5,976 nt of DNA from NCBI GenBank assembly GCA_012800145.1, contig JAAZJW010000204.1, positions 1 to 5,976 on the forward strand, given 5' to 3'. This document shows, piece by piece, positions 1 to 5,685 of this stretch. The first letter of the stretch is position 1, and the number at the start of each line of letters is the position of its first letter. Made by a program: the position numbers and the translations under genes. A model generated the notes under the pieces. That model was not told the origin of the DNA, did no database searches, and worked only from the letters and a program-made list of their open reading frames with translations. This DNA comes from Clostridiales bacterium. Its GTDB lineage: Bacteria > Bacillota > Clostridia > Peptostreptococcales > Natronincolaceae.

Positions 1-20
1 AAAGCATTATTGTAAAATAT

Positions 21-76
21 AGATCCTTCGCGGGTCAAGCTAATCCTGTTCGTCTCAGGATGACAAAAATGTGGGG
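21..76 (-). repeat. Dispersed TGTCATCCTGAG-type repeat, minus-strand copy
   Basis: Read on the minus strand, this stretch begins CCACATTTTTGTCATCCTGA, continues through a GACGAACAG segment and ends GCGAAGGATCT. The same start and end occur on the plus strand at about 3179-3231, so the two are members of one family in opposite orientation. Similar 'TTTGTCATCCTGAG...GCGAAGGATCT' sequences are familiar as dispersed intergenic repeats in Clostridia and other phyla. Their function is not established and I see no gene in them. Confidence 0.75.
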
Positions 77-92
77 CTTTCATAGCAATGAC

Positions 93-116
93 AAAAAGCG
101 GGAAAAGTGCTTTTTT
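93..116 (+). terminator. Weak terminator-like hairpin ahead of the ECF operon
   Basis: AAAAAGC (93-99) is complementary to GCTTTTT (109-115), with a 9-base loop and a run of six T. The stem has only two G-C pairs, so it is weak. Its position could fit the end of an upstream operon (rplQ often lies here), but no upstream gene is visible in the window. Confidence 0.35.
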
Positions 117-162
117 ACACAGTCTGCCATCCCCGTGTTAATTCATAAATAAATCATGGTAG

Positions 163-190
163 TTAGGCAAAAAATAAGATATAATATAAT
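163..190 (+). promoter_or_regulatory. Candidate promoter for ecfA1A2T
   Basis: Two overlapping TATAAT boxes lie at 180-185 and 185-190, about 60 bases before the ecfA1 start. The best -35 candidate for the second is TTAGGC at 163-168 with 16-bp spacing, a poor match to TTGACA. The AT-rich sequence makes chance TATAAT matches likely. A transcript from here would have a leader of about 55 bases containing the palindrome at 214-223. Confidence 0.3.
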
Positions 191-213
191 ATATGTGAAT
201 ATACTTGAGTCTT

Positions 214-223
214 GACACGTGTC
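214..223. promoter_or_regulatory. 10-bp perfect palindrome GACACGTGTC
   Basis: GACACGTGTC is perfectly self-complementary and lies 28 bases before the ecfA1 start codon, downstream of the candidate -10 boxes. Its symmetry would suit binding by a dimeric repressor. No second copy was noticed in the window and no regulator is encoded nearby, so the operator role is only a possibility. Confidence 0.25.
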
Positions 224-251
224 TTATGAACATTAAGAAAGGGATTATATT

Positions 252-1091
252 ATGCCTGAAATGATAGATATACAGGATATACAATTTTATTATAAAAATG
301 ATATGGAAGAAACTACACTGGCGCTGAAGGATATCACAATTACCGTAGAACCCGGTGAATTCATAGTGATTATCGGACATAACGGTTCCGGAAAATCCAC
401 ATTGGCCAAACATATGAACGCTCTTTTGCTGCCCACCAAAGGTGAAGTGTTTGTTAAGGGGTTTAACACAAAAGACGAAGCACATGTGTGGGACATCAGG
501 CAAAATGCAGGCATGGTGTTTCAAAACCCGGACAACCAGTTGGTTGCCACAATAGTAGAAGAAGATGTCGCTTTCGGTCCTGAAAATTTAGGTGTCCCCC
601 CCGTAGAAATACGCAAAAGAGTGGATGAGGCCCTTAATGTTGTGGATATGTCGGAATACAGGGATAAGGCTCCCCATCTGTTGTCGGGTGGACAAAAACA
701 GAGGATTGCCATTGCGGGAATTATAGCAATGAGGCCTAACTGTATAATATTTGATGAACCGACAGCTATGCTGGATCCGTCAGGGCGCAGAGAGGTAATC
801 AGAACCATAAAAACACTCAACAAAGAAGAAAATATTACAATAGTTCATATAACGCACTTTATGGAAGAGGCTGTAAATGCGGACAGGGTCATAGTAATGG
901 GGGACGGACAAATAGTGCTGGAGGGTAAACCCAAAGAGGTATTTTCCAAAGTAGAACAATTGAAGGAATTAGGTTTGGATGTGCCCCAGATGACAGACCT
1001 GACCAACGAGTTGATAAAGGAAGGAATTGATTTGCCTCAGGATATATTGACCGTAGATGAAATGGTGATGGAATTATGTCAATTAAAATAG
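252..1091 (+). CDS. ecfA1: ECF transporter ATPase EcfA1
   Basis: This is one of the two cytoplasmic ATPase subunits of an energy-coupling factor transporter. It pairs with EcfA2 and drives vitamin or metal uptake through EcfT and a separate S-component. The 279-residue protein has an intact ABC core: Walker A GHNGSGKS (42-49), Q-loop FQNPDNQ (Q91), signature LSGGQKQR (144-151), Walker B CIIFDEP with D168 and E169, and a switch histidine in ITHFMEEA (H202). The C-terminal extension after about 225 (LGLDVPQMTDL) is typical of the EcfA group. The ATG at 252 follows a GAAAGGG ribosome binding site at about 237-243. Its last 16 bases overlap ecfA2, which implies translational coupling. EcfA1 and EcfA2 are separated here by gene order and by the LLSGGQKQR versus ELSGGQKRR signature forms. 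Confidence 0.96.
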   Translation: MPEMIDIQDIQFYYKNDMEETTLALKDITITVEPGEFIVIIGHNGSGKSTLAKHMNALLLPTKGEVFVKGFNTKDEAHVWDIRQNAGMVFQNPDNQLVATIVEEDVAFGPENLGVPPVEIRKRVDEALNVVDMSEYRDKAPHLLSGGQKQRIAIAGIIAMRPNCIIFDEPTAMLDPSGRREVIRTIKTLNKEENITIVHITHFMEEAVNADRVIVMGDGQIVLEGKPKEVFSKVEQLKELGLDVPQMTDLTNELIKEGIDLPQDILTVDEMVMELCQLK

Positions 1092-1939
1092 AAAACCTAA
1101 CTTATGTATATAACCCCGGCAGCCCTTTTGAAACCAAAGCCCTGGAGGATATTAATATTGAAATTGAATCCGGGGAATTTATAGGGCTTATCGGCCATAC
1201 GGGGTCCGGCAAATCCACCTTGATACAGCACCTGAACGGGCTAATAAAGCCCACGTCAGGTAAAATTGTTATTAACGGAATTGATATCACGGAAAAAACC
1301 GTCAAGTTAAGTGATATAAGGAGAAAAGTCGGGCTGGTCTTTCAATATCCCGAACATCAACTTTTTGAAGAAACCGTATATAAGGATATTGCTTTTGGGC
1401 CCCAAAACCTGGGGTTGTCGGAAACTGAAATAGATCAAAGGGTACGGGAGGCCATGGAACTGGTTAAACTGCCTTTTGATGAATTGAGAGACAGGTCCCC
1501 CTTTGAGCTGAGTGGGGGACAGAAAAGAAGGGTAGCAATAGCAGGAGTGTTCGCTATGAAACCTGAGGTGTTGGTACTGGACGAGCCTACATCGGGACTG
1601 GATCCCAGAACAAGGGACGAGGTCCTGGATGAAATAAAAACCCTTCATGATAGATATAAAAACACTGTGATTTTAGTGTCCCATAGTATGGAGGATGTTG
1701 CAAAACTGGTAGATCGGGTTATTGTTATGCATAATGGCAAGGTAATATTTTCAGGCACCCCGAGGGAGGTATTTAAAGAAACGGAAACCCTTGAATCCAT
1801 AGGCCTGGGGGTTCCGCAAATAAGCTATCTGGTTAAGGCCCTAAAGAAGAAAAATATCAACCTAAGAGAGGACATATTTACAGTAGAAGAGGCCAAGGAA
1901 GAAATCTTAAAATGGATAAGGAGCAACAAAAATGTTTAA
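1076..1939 (+). CDS. ecfA2: ECF transporter ATPase EcfA2
   Basis: This is the second ATPase of the ECF module, expected to form a heterodimer with EcfA1 and to contact the coupling helices of EcfT. The 287-residue protein carries Walker A GHTGSGKST (40-48), Q-loop FQYPEHQ (Q90), signature ELSGGQKRRVAIAG (144-157), Walker B VLVLDEP with D169 and E170, and switch histidine H203 in VSHSMEDV. All key residues are present, so both ATP sites should be competent. The gene starts inside the end of ecfA1 (16-base overlap). No strong separate ribosome binding site is visible, only GGTGATGG, so reinitiation from ecfA1 translation is likely. Its end overlaps ecfT by 8 bases. The length is normal for the family. 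Confidence 0.96.
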   Translation: MSIKIENLTYVYNPGSPFETKALEDINIEIESGEFIGLIGHTGSGKSTLIQHLNGLIKPTSGKIVINGIDITEKTVKLSDIRRKVGLVFQYPEHQLFEETVYKDIAFGPQNLGLSETEIDQRVREAMELVKLPFDELRDRSPFELSGGQKRRVAIAGVFAMKPEVLVLDEPTSGLDPRTRDEVLDEIKTLHDRYKNTVILVSHSMEDVAKLVDRVIVMHNGKVIFSGTPREVFKETETLESIGLGVPQISYLVKALKKKNINLREDIFTVEEAKEEILKWIRSNKNV

Positions 1940-2732
1940 AGATATTACAATAGGCCAATACTATCCCACCGGGTCCTATGTTCATGAATTGGATCCCAGG
2001 ACAAAAATATTGGCTACCCTTGCACTTATAGTAGGATTATTCATTATTAACACCTTTGTTCCTTATATTTATATTGTTGCCTTTATATTGGGTGTTGTAT
2101 ATGTATCCAAGGTACCACTCGGATATGTCCTCAAAGGCCTGAAACCCTTAAGGGTGCTGATATTGTTTACATTCATAATTAACGTATTTATGAGCCAGGG
2201 AGATATTATCTGGAGCATAGGACCTCTTAATGCTACCAGGGAAGGAATTTATAAGGCGCTTTTTATGGCAATCAGGTTGATACTGCTTGTGGTAGGAACT
2301 TCTATATTAACATTAACCACCTCACCCATATCCCTGACAGACGGAATAGAGCAATTGTTAAATCCGATGAAAAAGATAGGGGTACCTGCCCACGAGTTGG
2401 CCATGATGATGACAATTGCACTCAGATTTATTCCCACATTGCTGGAGGAAACAGAAAAAATTATGAAAGCCCAGATGGCAAGGGGGGCTGATTTTGAAAG
2501 CGGCAATGTTATCAGTAGAGCAAAGGGTTTGGTTCCCTTATTGGTTCCCTTATTTATCAGCGCCTTCAGAAGGGCGGACGAACTGGCCATGGCCATGGAA
2601 GCAAGGTGCTATCGGGGCGGTGAGAACCGTACCAAAATGAAGGAGTTAAAAATGGACAGAGGGGATACAATAGCCTTGGCTACTACTGCGTTACTGTTAG
2701 TGATTCTGGTTGTCCATAGAACAGTATTATAA
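1932..2732 (+). CDS. ecfT: ECF transporter transmembrane component EcfT
   Basis: EcfT is the membrane subunit that links the two ATPases to exchangeable substrate-binding S-components. The 266-residue protein has hydrophobic segments at about 26-58 (probably two passes), 73-88, 108-130, 198-212 and 245-262. The cytoplasmic coupling helices hold the ARG motif at 183-185 in AQMARGADFE and a second, variant motif ARCYRGG at 224-230. The latter has Cys where many family members have Gly or Ser. An AAGGAG site at 1916-1921 precedes the ATG, which overlaps the end of ecfA2 by 8 bases. No S-component lies in the window, as in group II (shared-module) ECF systems. The TAA stop (2730-2732) coincides with the left end of the foldback element. 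Joining the flanks across that element would still give a TAA there, so the protein end appears unchanged. Confidence 0.95.
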   Translation: MFKDITIGQYYPTGSYVHELDPRTKILATLALIVGLFIINTFVPYIYIVAFILGVVYVSKVPLGYVLKGLKPLRVLILFTFIINVFMSQGDIIWSIGPLNATREGIYKALFMAIRLILLVVGTSILTLTTSPISLTDGIEQLLNPMKKIGVPAHELAMMMTIALRFIPTLLEETEKIMKAQMARGADFESGNVISRAKGLVPLLVPLFISAFRRADELAMAMEARCYRGGENRTKMKELKMDRGDTIALATTALLLVILVVHRTVL

Positions 2733-3073
2733 AATATTTGTATATTACGCTCTCATCAAGTTTGAAATTTTGATAGTTCCAACAACTCCCTGGAAATAAA
2801 AAACCTTTATGACCTAACCCAATTTGCAGGGCAAATTGATGGTAGGTCAAACGCAGCCGGCTGTCCGTTTTGTCAACAACTCGCAAGCTCGTTGGACAAA
2901 AAGGCAACGAGAACCAAATTTGCATGACCAGAGGGAATGAACAAATTTGTGTTTCGAGACTGAGAAAATTCATTAACAGTTTTTTGTTTTTCCGGCTATG
3001 CCGGACAGGCAGGTCGCTGGGAACCATTGCAAAATTTCAAAAGTGATTCGATTTGTAATATACAAATATTTTA
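2730..3073. mobile_element. 344-bp non-coding foldback (MITE-like) element
   Basis: The ends are a perfect 19-bp inverted repeat: TAAAATATTTGTATATTAC at 2730-2748 and its exact complement at 3055-3073. Inside these, TTTGAAATTTTG (2761-2772) matches CAAAATTTCAAA (3030-3041), and GTTCC (2776-2780) matches GGAAC (3020-3024), so the arms extend about 50 bp imperfectly. The interior has further hairpins: GACCTA/TAGGTC enclosing CAATTTGC/GCAAATTG (2811-2848), TTTTGTC..CAAC/GTTGGACAAAA (2868-2901), CTCGTTG/CAACGAG (2888-2911), and TCCGGC/GCCGGA (2991-3005). No convincing protein is encoded on either strand. The ends can be read as flanked by TA (2730-2731 and 3072-3073), as in IS630/mariner-type insertion, but TA is its own complement within the repeat and so proves nothing. 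The alternative is a structured RNA at the end of the ECF transcript. Confidence 0.7.
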
Positions 3074-3140
3074 AAAGGCAGGGATGTTTTTATAGATGAC
3101 ACATGGATATAAAGCCTATCAAATTGATCGGTTGGCCGGA

Positions 3141-3231
3141 GTTTTTGTCATCTTGAGACGGACAGAATATGGAGGATCCACATTTTTGTCATCCTGAGAT
3201 GGACAGTATTAACAGTACTTGCGAAGGATCT
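3141..3231 (+). repeat. Two tandem TGTCATCCTGAG-type repeat units
   Basis: Unit one (about 3141-3180) reads TTTTTGTCATCTTGAGACGG and ends GGAGGATCCACA. Unit two (about 3181-3231) reads ATTTTTGTCATCCTGAGATG and ends TTGCGAAGGATCT. Unit two matches the minus-strand copy at 21-76 over both ends. Nothing coding is supported in the rest of this gap (3074-3331). A TCGAAT/ATTCGA inverted repeat with a 2-base centre lies at 3284-3297, 35 bases before truA, and no convincing truA promoter was found. Confidence 0.75.
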
Positions 3232-3331
3232 CGGTAGATATAGAGACACAAGTTTCTTTAGAAAGATCTGTATTTTAGTAGGCTCGAATTCATTCGAACA
3301 TAACCTAAAACAGTTCAATAAGGATGATAGC

Positions 3332-4081
3332 ATGCGAAACATAAAAATCGAAATAGAATACGACGGGACAAACTACTGCGGTTGGCAGATACAACAAAAT
3401 GGCATAACCATCCAGGGAGAGATAACAAAGGCCTTAAGGGAACTTACAGGGGAAGAAATTACAATACATGGTTCAGGCAGAACAGATGCAGGTGCCCATG
3501 CAAAGAACCAGGTAGCCAACTTTATTTTGGAAAACAATATCCCGACAGAAAGACTCCCCCTTGCCCTTAACGGTATTCTGCCCGGTGATATTACTATTAC
3601 GAATGCGGCCGAAGTCCCTGTGGATTTCCATGCACGTCGCAGCGCCATAGCCAAAAGATATATATACCATATTTACGAAAGCAAATATAGAAGTGCACTT
3701 TTAAGAAACTACAGTTACCACGTTCATCGCAAATTAAATCACAGTAAGATGAAAGAAGCTGCCAAGATGTTCATAGGTACCCACGATTTCAGGGCCTTTA
3801 TGGCGAGTGGCAGCGATGTCAGGGGTACTGTAAGAACCATTTATGAATCAGATATTGTGAACAAAGGCAAAAGCCTGTATATTTACATAAAAGGCAATGG
3901 TTTTTTATATAATATGGTTAGGATTATTGTAGGTACCTTGGTGGAAATAGGCCTGGGGAAAATGCAGACAGACTGGATTGAACAATCGTTTGAAATCGGG
4001 GACAGGGCAATGGCCGGCCATACGGCACCGCCGCAGGGACTATTTTTAGACAAAGTATATTATCCTGCCGACAGCTTGTAG
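3332..4081 (+). CDS. truA: tRNA pseudouridine(38-40) synthase TruA
   Basis: TruA converts uridines 38-40 in the anticodon stem-loop of many tRNAs to pseudouridine. The 249-residue protein is of normal length. The N-terminal domain opens with the family pattern IEIEYDGTNYCGWQ (6-19). The catalytic aspartate is D52 in GSGRTDAGAHA (47-57). The region AKRYIYHIY (107-115) supplies the conserved active-site tyrosine. The second half carries GTHDFRAF (149-156), GNGFLYNMVRIIVGTL (188-203) and the C-terminal TAPPQGLFLDKVYY (231-244). The ATG at 3332 is preceded by AAGGATG at 3320-3326. In related genomes truA usually sits close behind ecfT; here about 600 bases of repeats and a foldback element separate them. 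It may therefore depend on a promoter I could not identify or on read-through. Confidence 0.97.
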   Translation: MRNIKIEIEYDGTNYCGWQIQQNGITIQGEITKALRELTGEEITIHGSGRTDAGAHAKNQVANFILENNIPTERLPLALNGILPGDITITNAAEVPVDFHARRSAIAKRYIYHIYESKYRSALLRNYSYHVHRKLNHSKMKEAAKMFIGTHDFRAFMASGSDVRGTVRTIYESDIVNKGKSLYIYIKGNGFLYNMVRIIVGTLVEIGLGKMQTDWIEQSFEIGDRAMAGHTAPPQGLFLDKVYYPADSL

Positions 4082-4101
4082 AAATGTTAGCCAAAAGTAT
4101 C

Positions 4102-4130
4102 TTGACACATTGGAAACATTGCATTAAAAT
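4102..4130 (+). promoter_or_regulatory. Vegetative promoter of rplM-rpsI
   Basis: A perfect -35 box TTGACA (4102-4107) and a -10 box TAAAAT (4125-4130) are separated by exactly 17 bases. They lie 20 bases after the truA stop and about 100 bases before rplM. This is the best promoter in the window and predicts a start near 4137. The two ribosomal protein genes therefore have their own promoter as well as any read-through from truA. Confidence 0.85.
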
Positions 4131-4136
4131 GTACTA

Positions 4137-4218
4137 GAGTGTGAAAATAATGATCCACAGCCCCGGATCTTAACACATATATAACGGATGACACAAATTC
4201 TTTGTGTTATGGTTTACG
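4137..4218 (+). promoter_or_regulatory. Structured leader of rplM, possible L13 autoregulatory element
   Basis: The predicted 5' leader of about 94 bases contains a GATCC/GGATC stem (4152-4156 with 4165-4169). Two mutually exclusive stems follow: ACACAAA (4191-4197) can pair with TTTGTGT (4201-4207), or TAACACA (4171-4177) can pair with TGTGTTA (4203-4209). Both lie just before the AGGAGG site at 4219-4224. An L13 leader family is described for Firmicutes (Rfam L13_leader) in which L13 is thought to regulate its own operon. Whether this sequence belongs to that family cannot be decided by eye. Confidence 0.5.
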
Positions 4219-4230
4219 AGGAGGAAAACA

Positions 4231-4659
4231 ATGAAGTCGTATATAGCAAAACCGAACGAAATCGAAAAGAAATGGTATGTGGTAGACGCTGATGGCAAAA
4301 CCTTGGGTAGGCTGTCAACTCAAATAGCCTCAATACTTAGAGGAAAGCATAAACCTGAGTTTACACCACATGTAGATACAGGAGATTTTGTAATAGTTGT
4401 CAATGCGGAAAAGGTAGTCTTGACCGGTAAAAAACTGGACCAATCTTTCCATACCCATTATACGGGACATCCGGGTGGACTGAGACGAATTCCATTAAGA
4501 AGAATTCTTGCTGAAAAACCCGAACAATTAATTTACAGCTCGGTCAGGGGAATGCTTCCGAAAAACAAATTAGGGAGAAAGATGCTTAAAAAACTTAAGG
4601 TATACGCAGGGCCGACTCATAAACATGAAGCCCAACAACCTGAGGCATTGGATATATAA
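4231..4659 (+). CDS. rplM: 50S ribosomal protein L13
   Basis: L13 is an early-assembly protein of the large ribosomal subunit that binds 23S rRNA. The 142-residue product has the usual bacterial length. It opens with KSYIAKPNEIEKKWYVVDA, and family patterns follow: GRLSTQIASILRGKHKPEFTP (26-46), then GDFVIVVNAEKV (51-62), the HYTGHPGG loop (76-83), the signature RGMLPKNKLGRKML (106-119) and the C-terminal VYAGPTHKHEAQQP (124-137). The ATG at 4231 is chosen because a strong AGGAGG (4219-4224) sits six bases upstream and the protein then begins as the family does. An in-frame GTG at 4204 would place that ribosome binding site inside the gene. It is co-transcribed with rpsI 28 bases downstream. 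Confidence 0.98.
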   Translation: MKSYIAKPNEIEKKWYVVDADGKTLGRLSTQIASILRGKHKPEFTPHVDTGDFVIVVNAEKVVLTGKKLDQSFHTHYTGHPGGLRRIPLRRILAEKPEQLIYSSVRGMLPKNKLGRKMLKKLKVYAGPTHKHEAQQPEALDI

Positions 4660-4687
4660 TTGAAAAAATTTGAAGGGAGGTAATCAG

Positions 4688-5080
4688 GTGGCAAAATTAG
4701 CATACCGCGGAACAGGCAGAAGGAAAAAATCTATTGCGAGGGTAAGATTAGTACCCGGAGAAGGAAACATCATAATTAACGATAGAGATATTGAAGAATA
4801 TTTTAAATATGAAACCTTGAAAAGGGATGTTAAGGCGCCTTTAACATTGACTGAAACATCAAGCAAGTTTGATGTAATAGCAAAAGTTGAGGGTGGAGGA
4901 TATACAGGACAGGCAGGTGCCCTAAGACATGGAATCGCCAGGGCGTTAACCGAATTTGATGAGGGACTAAGAGGAGCACTTAAAAAAGCAGGCTTCCTAA
5001 CAAGAGACGCAAGAGCAAAAGAAAGAAAGAAATACGGCTTAAAAGGTGCAAGGCGTTCACCACAATTTTCAAAGAGATAA
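4688..5080 (+). CDS. rpsI: 30S ribosomal protein S9
   Basis: S9 is a small-subunit head protein whose basic C-terminal tail reaches the P-site tRNA. From the GTG at 4688 the product is 130 residues, the standard length. It begins (M)AKLAYRGTGRRKKSIARVRL, has the S9 signature GGGYTGQAGALRHGIARAL (69-87), and ends KYGLKGARRSPQFSKR with the conserved terminal Lys-Arg. The GTG start is supported by GGGAGG at 4675-4680, seven bases upstream, and by family length. An upstream in-frame TTG at 4670 would overlap that site. The gene follows rplM directly and is closed by a strong hairpin terminator a few bases after its stop. Confidence 0.98.
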   Translation: MAKLAYRGTGRRKKSIARVRLVPGEGNIIINDRDIEEYFKYETLKRDVKAPLTLTETSSKFDVIAKVEGGGYTGQAGALRHGIARALTEFDEGLRGALKKAGFLTRDARAKERKKYGLKGARRSPQFSKR

Positions 5081-5086
5081 AAAAAA

Positions 5087-5125
5087 CAACCGTCAGGAGA
5101 AAATACTCTGTGGCGGTTTTTTTAT
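5087..5125 (+). terminator. Rho-independent terminator of rplM-rpsI (hairpin copy 1)
   Basis: AACCGTCA (5088-5095) pairs with TGGCGGTT (5111-5118), including one G-U pair. The stem continues with GAG (5097-5099) and CTC (5106-5108) and is followed by a run of seven T (5117-5123). It starts 7 bases after the rpsI stop. The A-run on its left (5079-5086) could let it work on the other strand too. The whole 39-base unit recurs at 5750-5788. Confidence 0.93.
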
Positions 5126-5143
5126 TCAGTTGGCCGGTTGTAT

Positions 5144-5450
5144 CAAACACGGGGACGGTTCTCCTGTTTGAGTCCTTTTTGGTGACAAAAGGGGACGTAC
5201 CCAATTTGTCACACATTACAAATCAATATTATGAACATGCTTAGGGATTAGGGGACGGGAGTTCTTGTCCCATCAAACTCCATTTTATTTATAGGCAGAG
5301 AATGGTGAGATGGGAAAAAACTCCCGTCCCCTTGTCCCGTGCCTTCCTTTAACAACCGTCTAACAAACTGAGGTCTGATTGGACACAACGGGGCCAGTTC
5401 CTCTTATGTTGTGTCTTTCCAACAACACAAAGGGACTGTCCCCTTGTGTC
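5144..5450. repeat. Array of five GGGGAC-core imperfect palindromes
   Basis: Five hairpins occur in about 300 bases. A: CAAACA/TGTTTG around GGGGACGGTTCTCC (5144-5170). B: GTGACAAA/TTTGTCAC around GGGGACGTACCC (5182-5212). C: a long foldback whose arms GGGGACGGGAGTT (5251-5263) and its complement (5319-5331) are perfect over 13 bp, extended by CCCATC/GATGGG. D: GACACAAC/GTTGTGTC around GGGGCCAGTTCC (5382-5415). E: ACACAA/TTGTGT around GGGACTGTCCC (5425-5449). The core is shared while the flanking arms differ and each pairs only with itself. This resembles REP-type palindromes that accompany Y1 (REP-associated) transposases, but no such transposase is encoded here. No gene is supported between 5126 and 5456. 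Confidence 0.75.
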
Positions 5451-5456
5451 CTTACA

Positions 5457-5685
5457 GGTGAAATATCCCAAATGTGTAAGGAATCCAATGAACCCATTTA
5501 TATCACAAAAAATGGATATGGAGATATGGTTATTATGAGCATGGAGTTATATGAAGAAAAAATGTTTATGCTTGATGTGCATAATAAACTCAATGCTGCC
5601 GAGGAGCAAATAGCAAAGAGCAAAGAGCAAAACCATTGATGGTAGTTCCTCTATAGAAGGAATAAGAAAGAAATATAATGTATAA
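5457..5685 (+). pseudogene. Phd/YefM-family antitoxin, 5'-truncated and frameshifted
   Basis: From 5457 the translation GEISQMCKESNEP followed by IYITKNGYGDMVIMSMELYE is a characteristic Phd/YefM antitoxin body. These DNA-binding proteins neutralise a RelE/ParE-type toxin and repress their own operon. The expected N-terminal segment (a dozen or more residues, usually of the type IRPVSDLR) is missing; hairpins D and E of the repeat array occupy that place. An open frame can be traced back to an ATG at 5379, but those residues are translated repeat. The frame stops at 5637-5639. Removing one 7-base unit from the tandem repeat at 5605-5632 restores it to a family-like end, IDGSSSIEGIRKKYNV, stopping at 5683-5685 and overlapping the toxin start by 8 bases. 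A shortened product from ATG 5472 is conceivable. I read it as a decayed gene. Confidence 0.85.
5605..5632 (+). repeat. Four tandem 7-bp units AGCAAAN in the antitoxin gene
   Basis: The units are AGCAAAT, AGCAAAG, AGCAAAG and AGCAAAA. Seven is not a multiple of three, so gain or loss of one unit shifts the reading frame. Three units would give a continuous antitoxin C-terminus, and four give the premature stop seen here. Confidence 0.85.

Noticed and set aside
212..240. TTGACA at 212-217 as the -35 box of an ecfA1 promoter
   Set aside because: No acceptable -10 box lies 16-18 bases downstream (AAGAAA), and the transcript would begin almost at the start codon, overlapping the ribosome binding site.
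192..251. Vitamin riboswitch ahead of the ECF operon
   Set aside because: The leader is too short and AT-rich for known cobalamin, TPP, FMN or similar elements, and no conserved motif was recognised.
290..823. Open frames antisense to ecfA1 and other long genes
   Set aside because: They mirror well-conserved coding sequence on the plus strand and have no ribosome binding sites or family features.
2683..3027. Minus-strand open frame across the foldback element, as a possible transposase or passenger protein
   Set aside because: It overlaps the end of ecfT, has no recognisable motif or good ribosome binding site, and is produced by the repeat sequence.
4204..4230. Upstream GTG start for rplM at 4204
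   Set aside because: It would place the strong AGGAGG inside the gene and add nine residues absent from L13 proteins.
4670..4687. Upstream TTG start for rpsI at 4670
   Set aside because: It overlaps the GGGAGG site that serves the GTG at 4688, and the 130-residue length from 4688 matches the family.
5351..5360. AACAACCGTC at 5351-5360 as a third terminator copy
   Set aside because: Only about ten bases match the left edge of the terminator unit, and no hairpin partner follows.
5144..5450. CRISPR array
   Set aside because: Units are unevenly spaced, differ in sequence and are individual palindromes. There are no constant repeats with uniform spacers.
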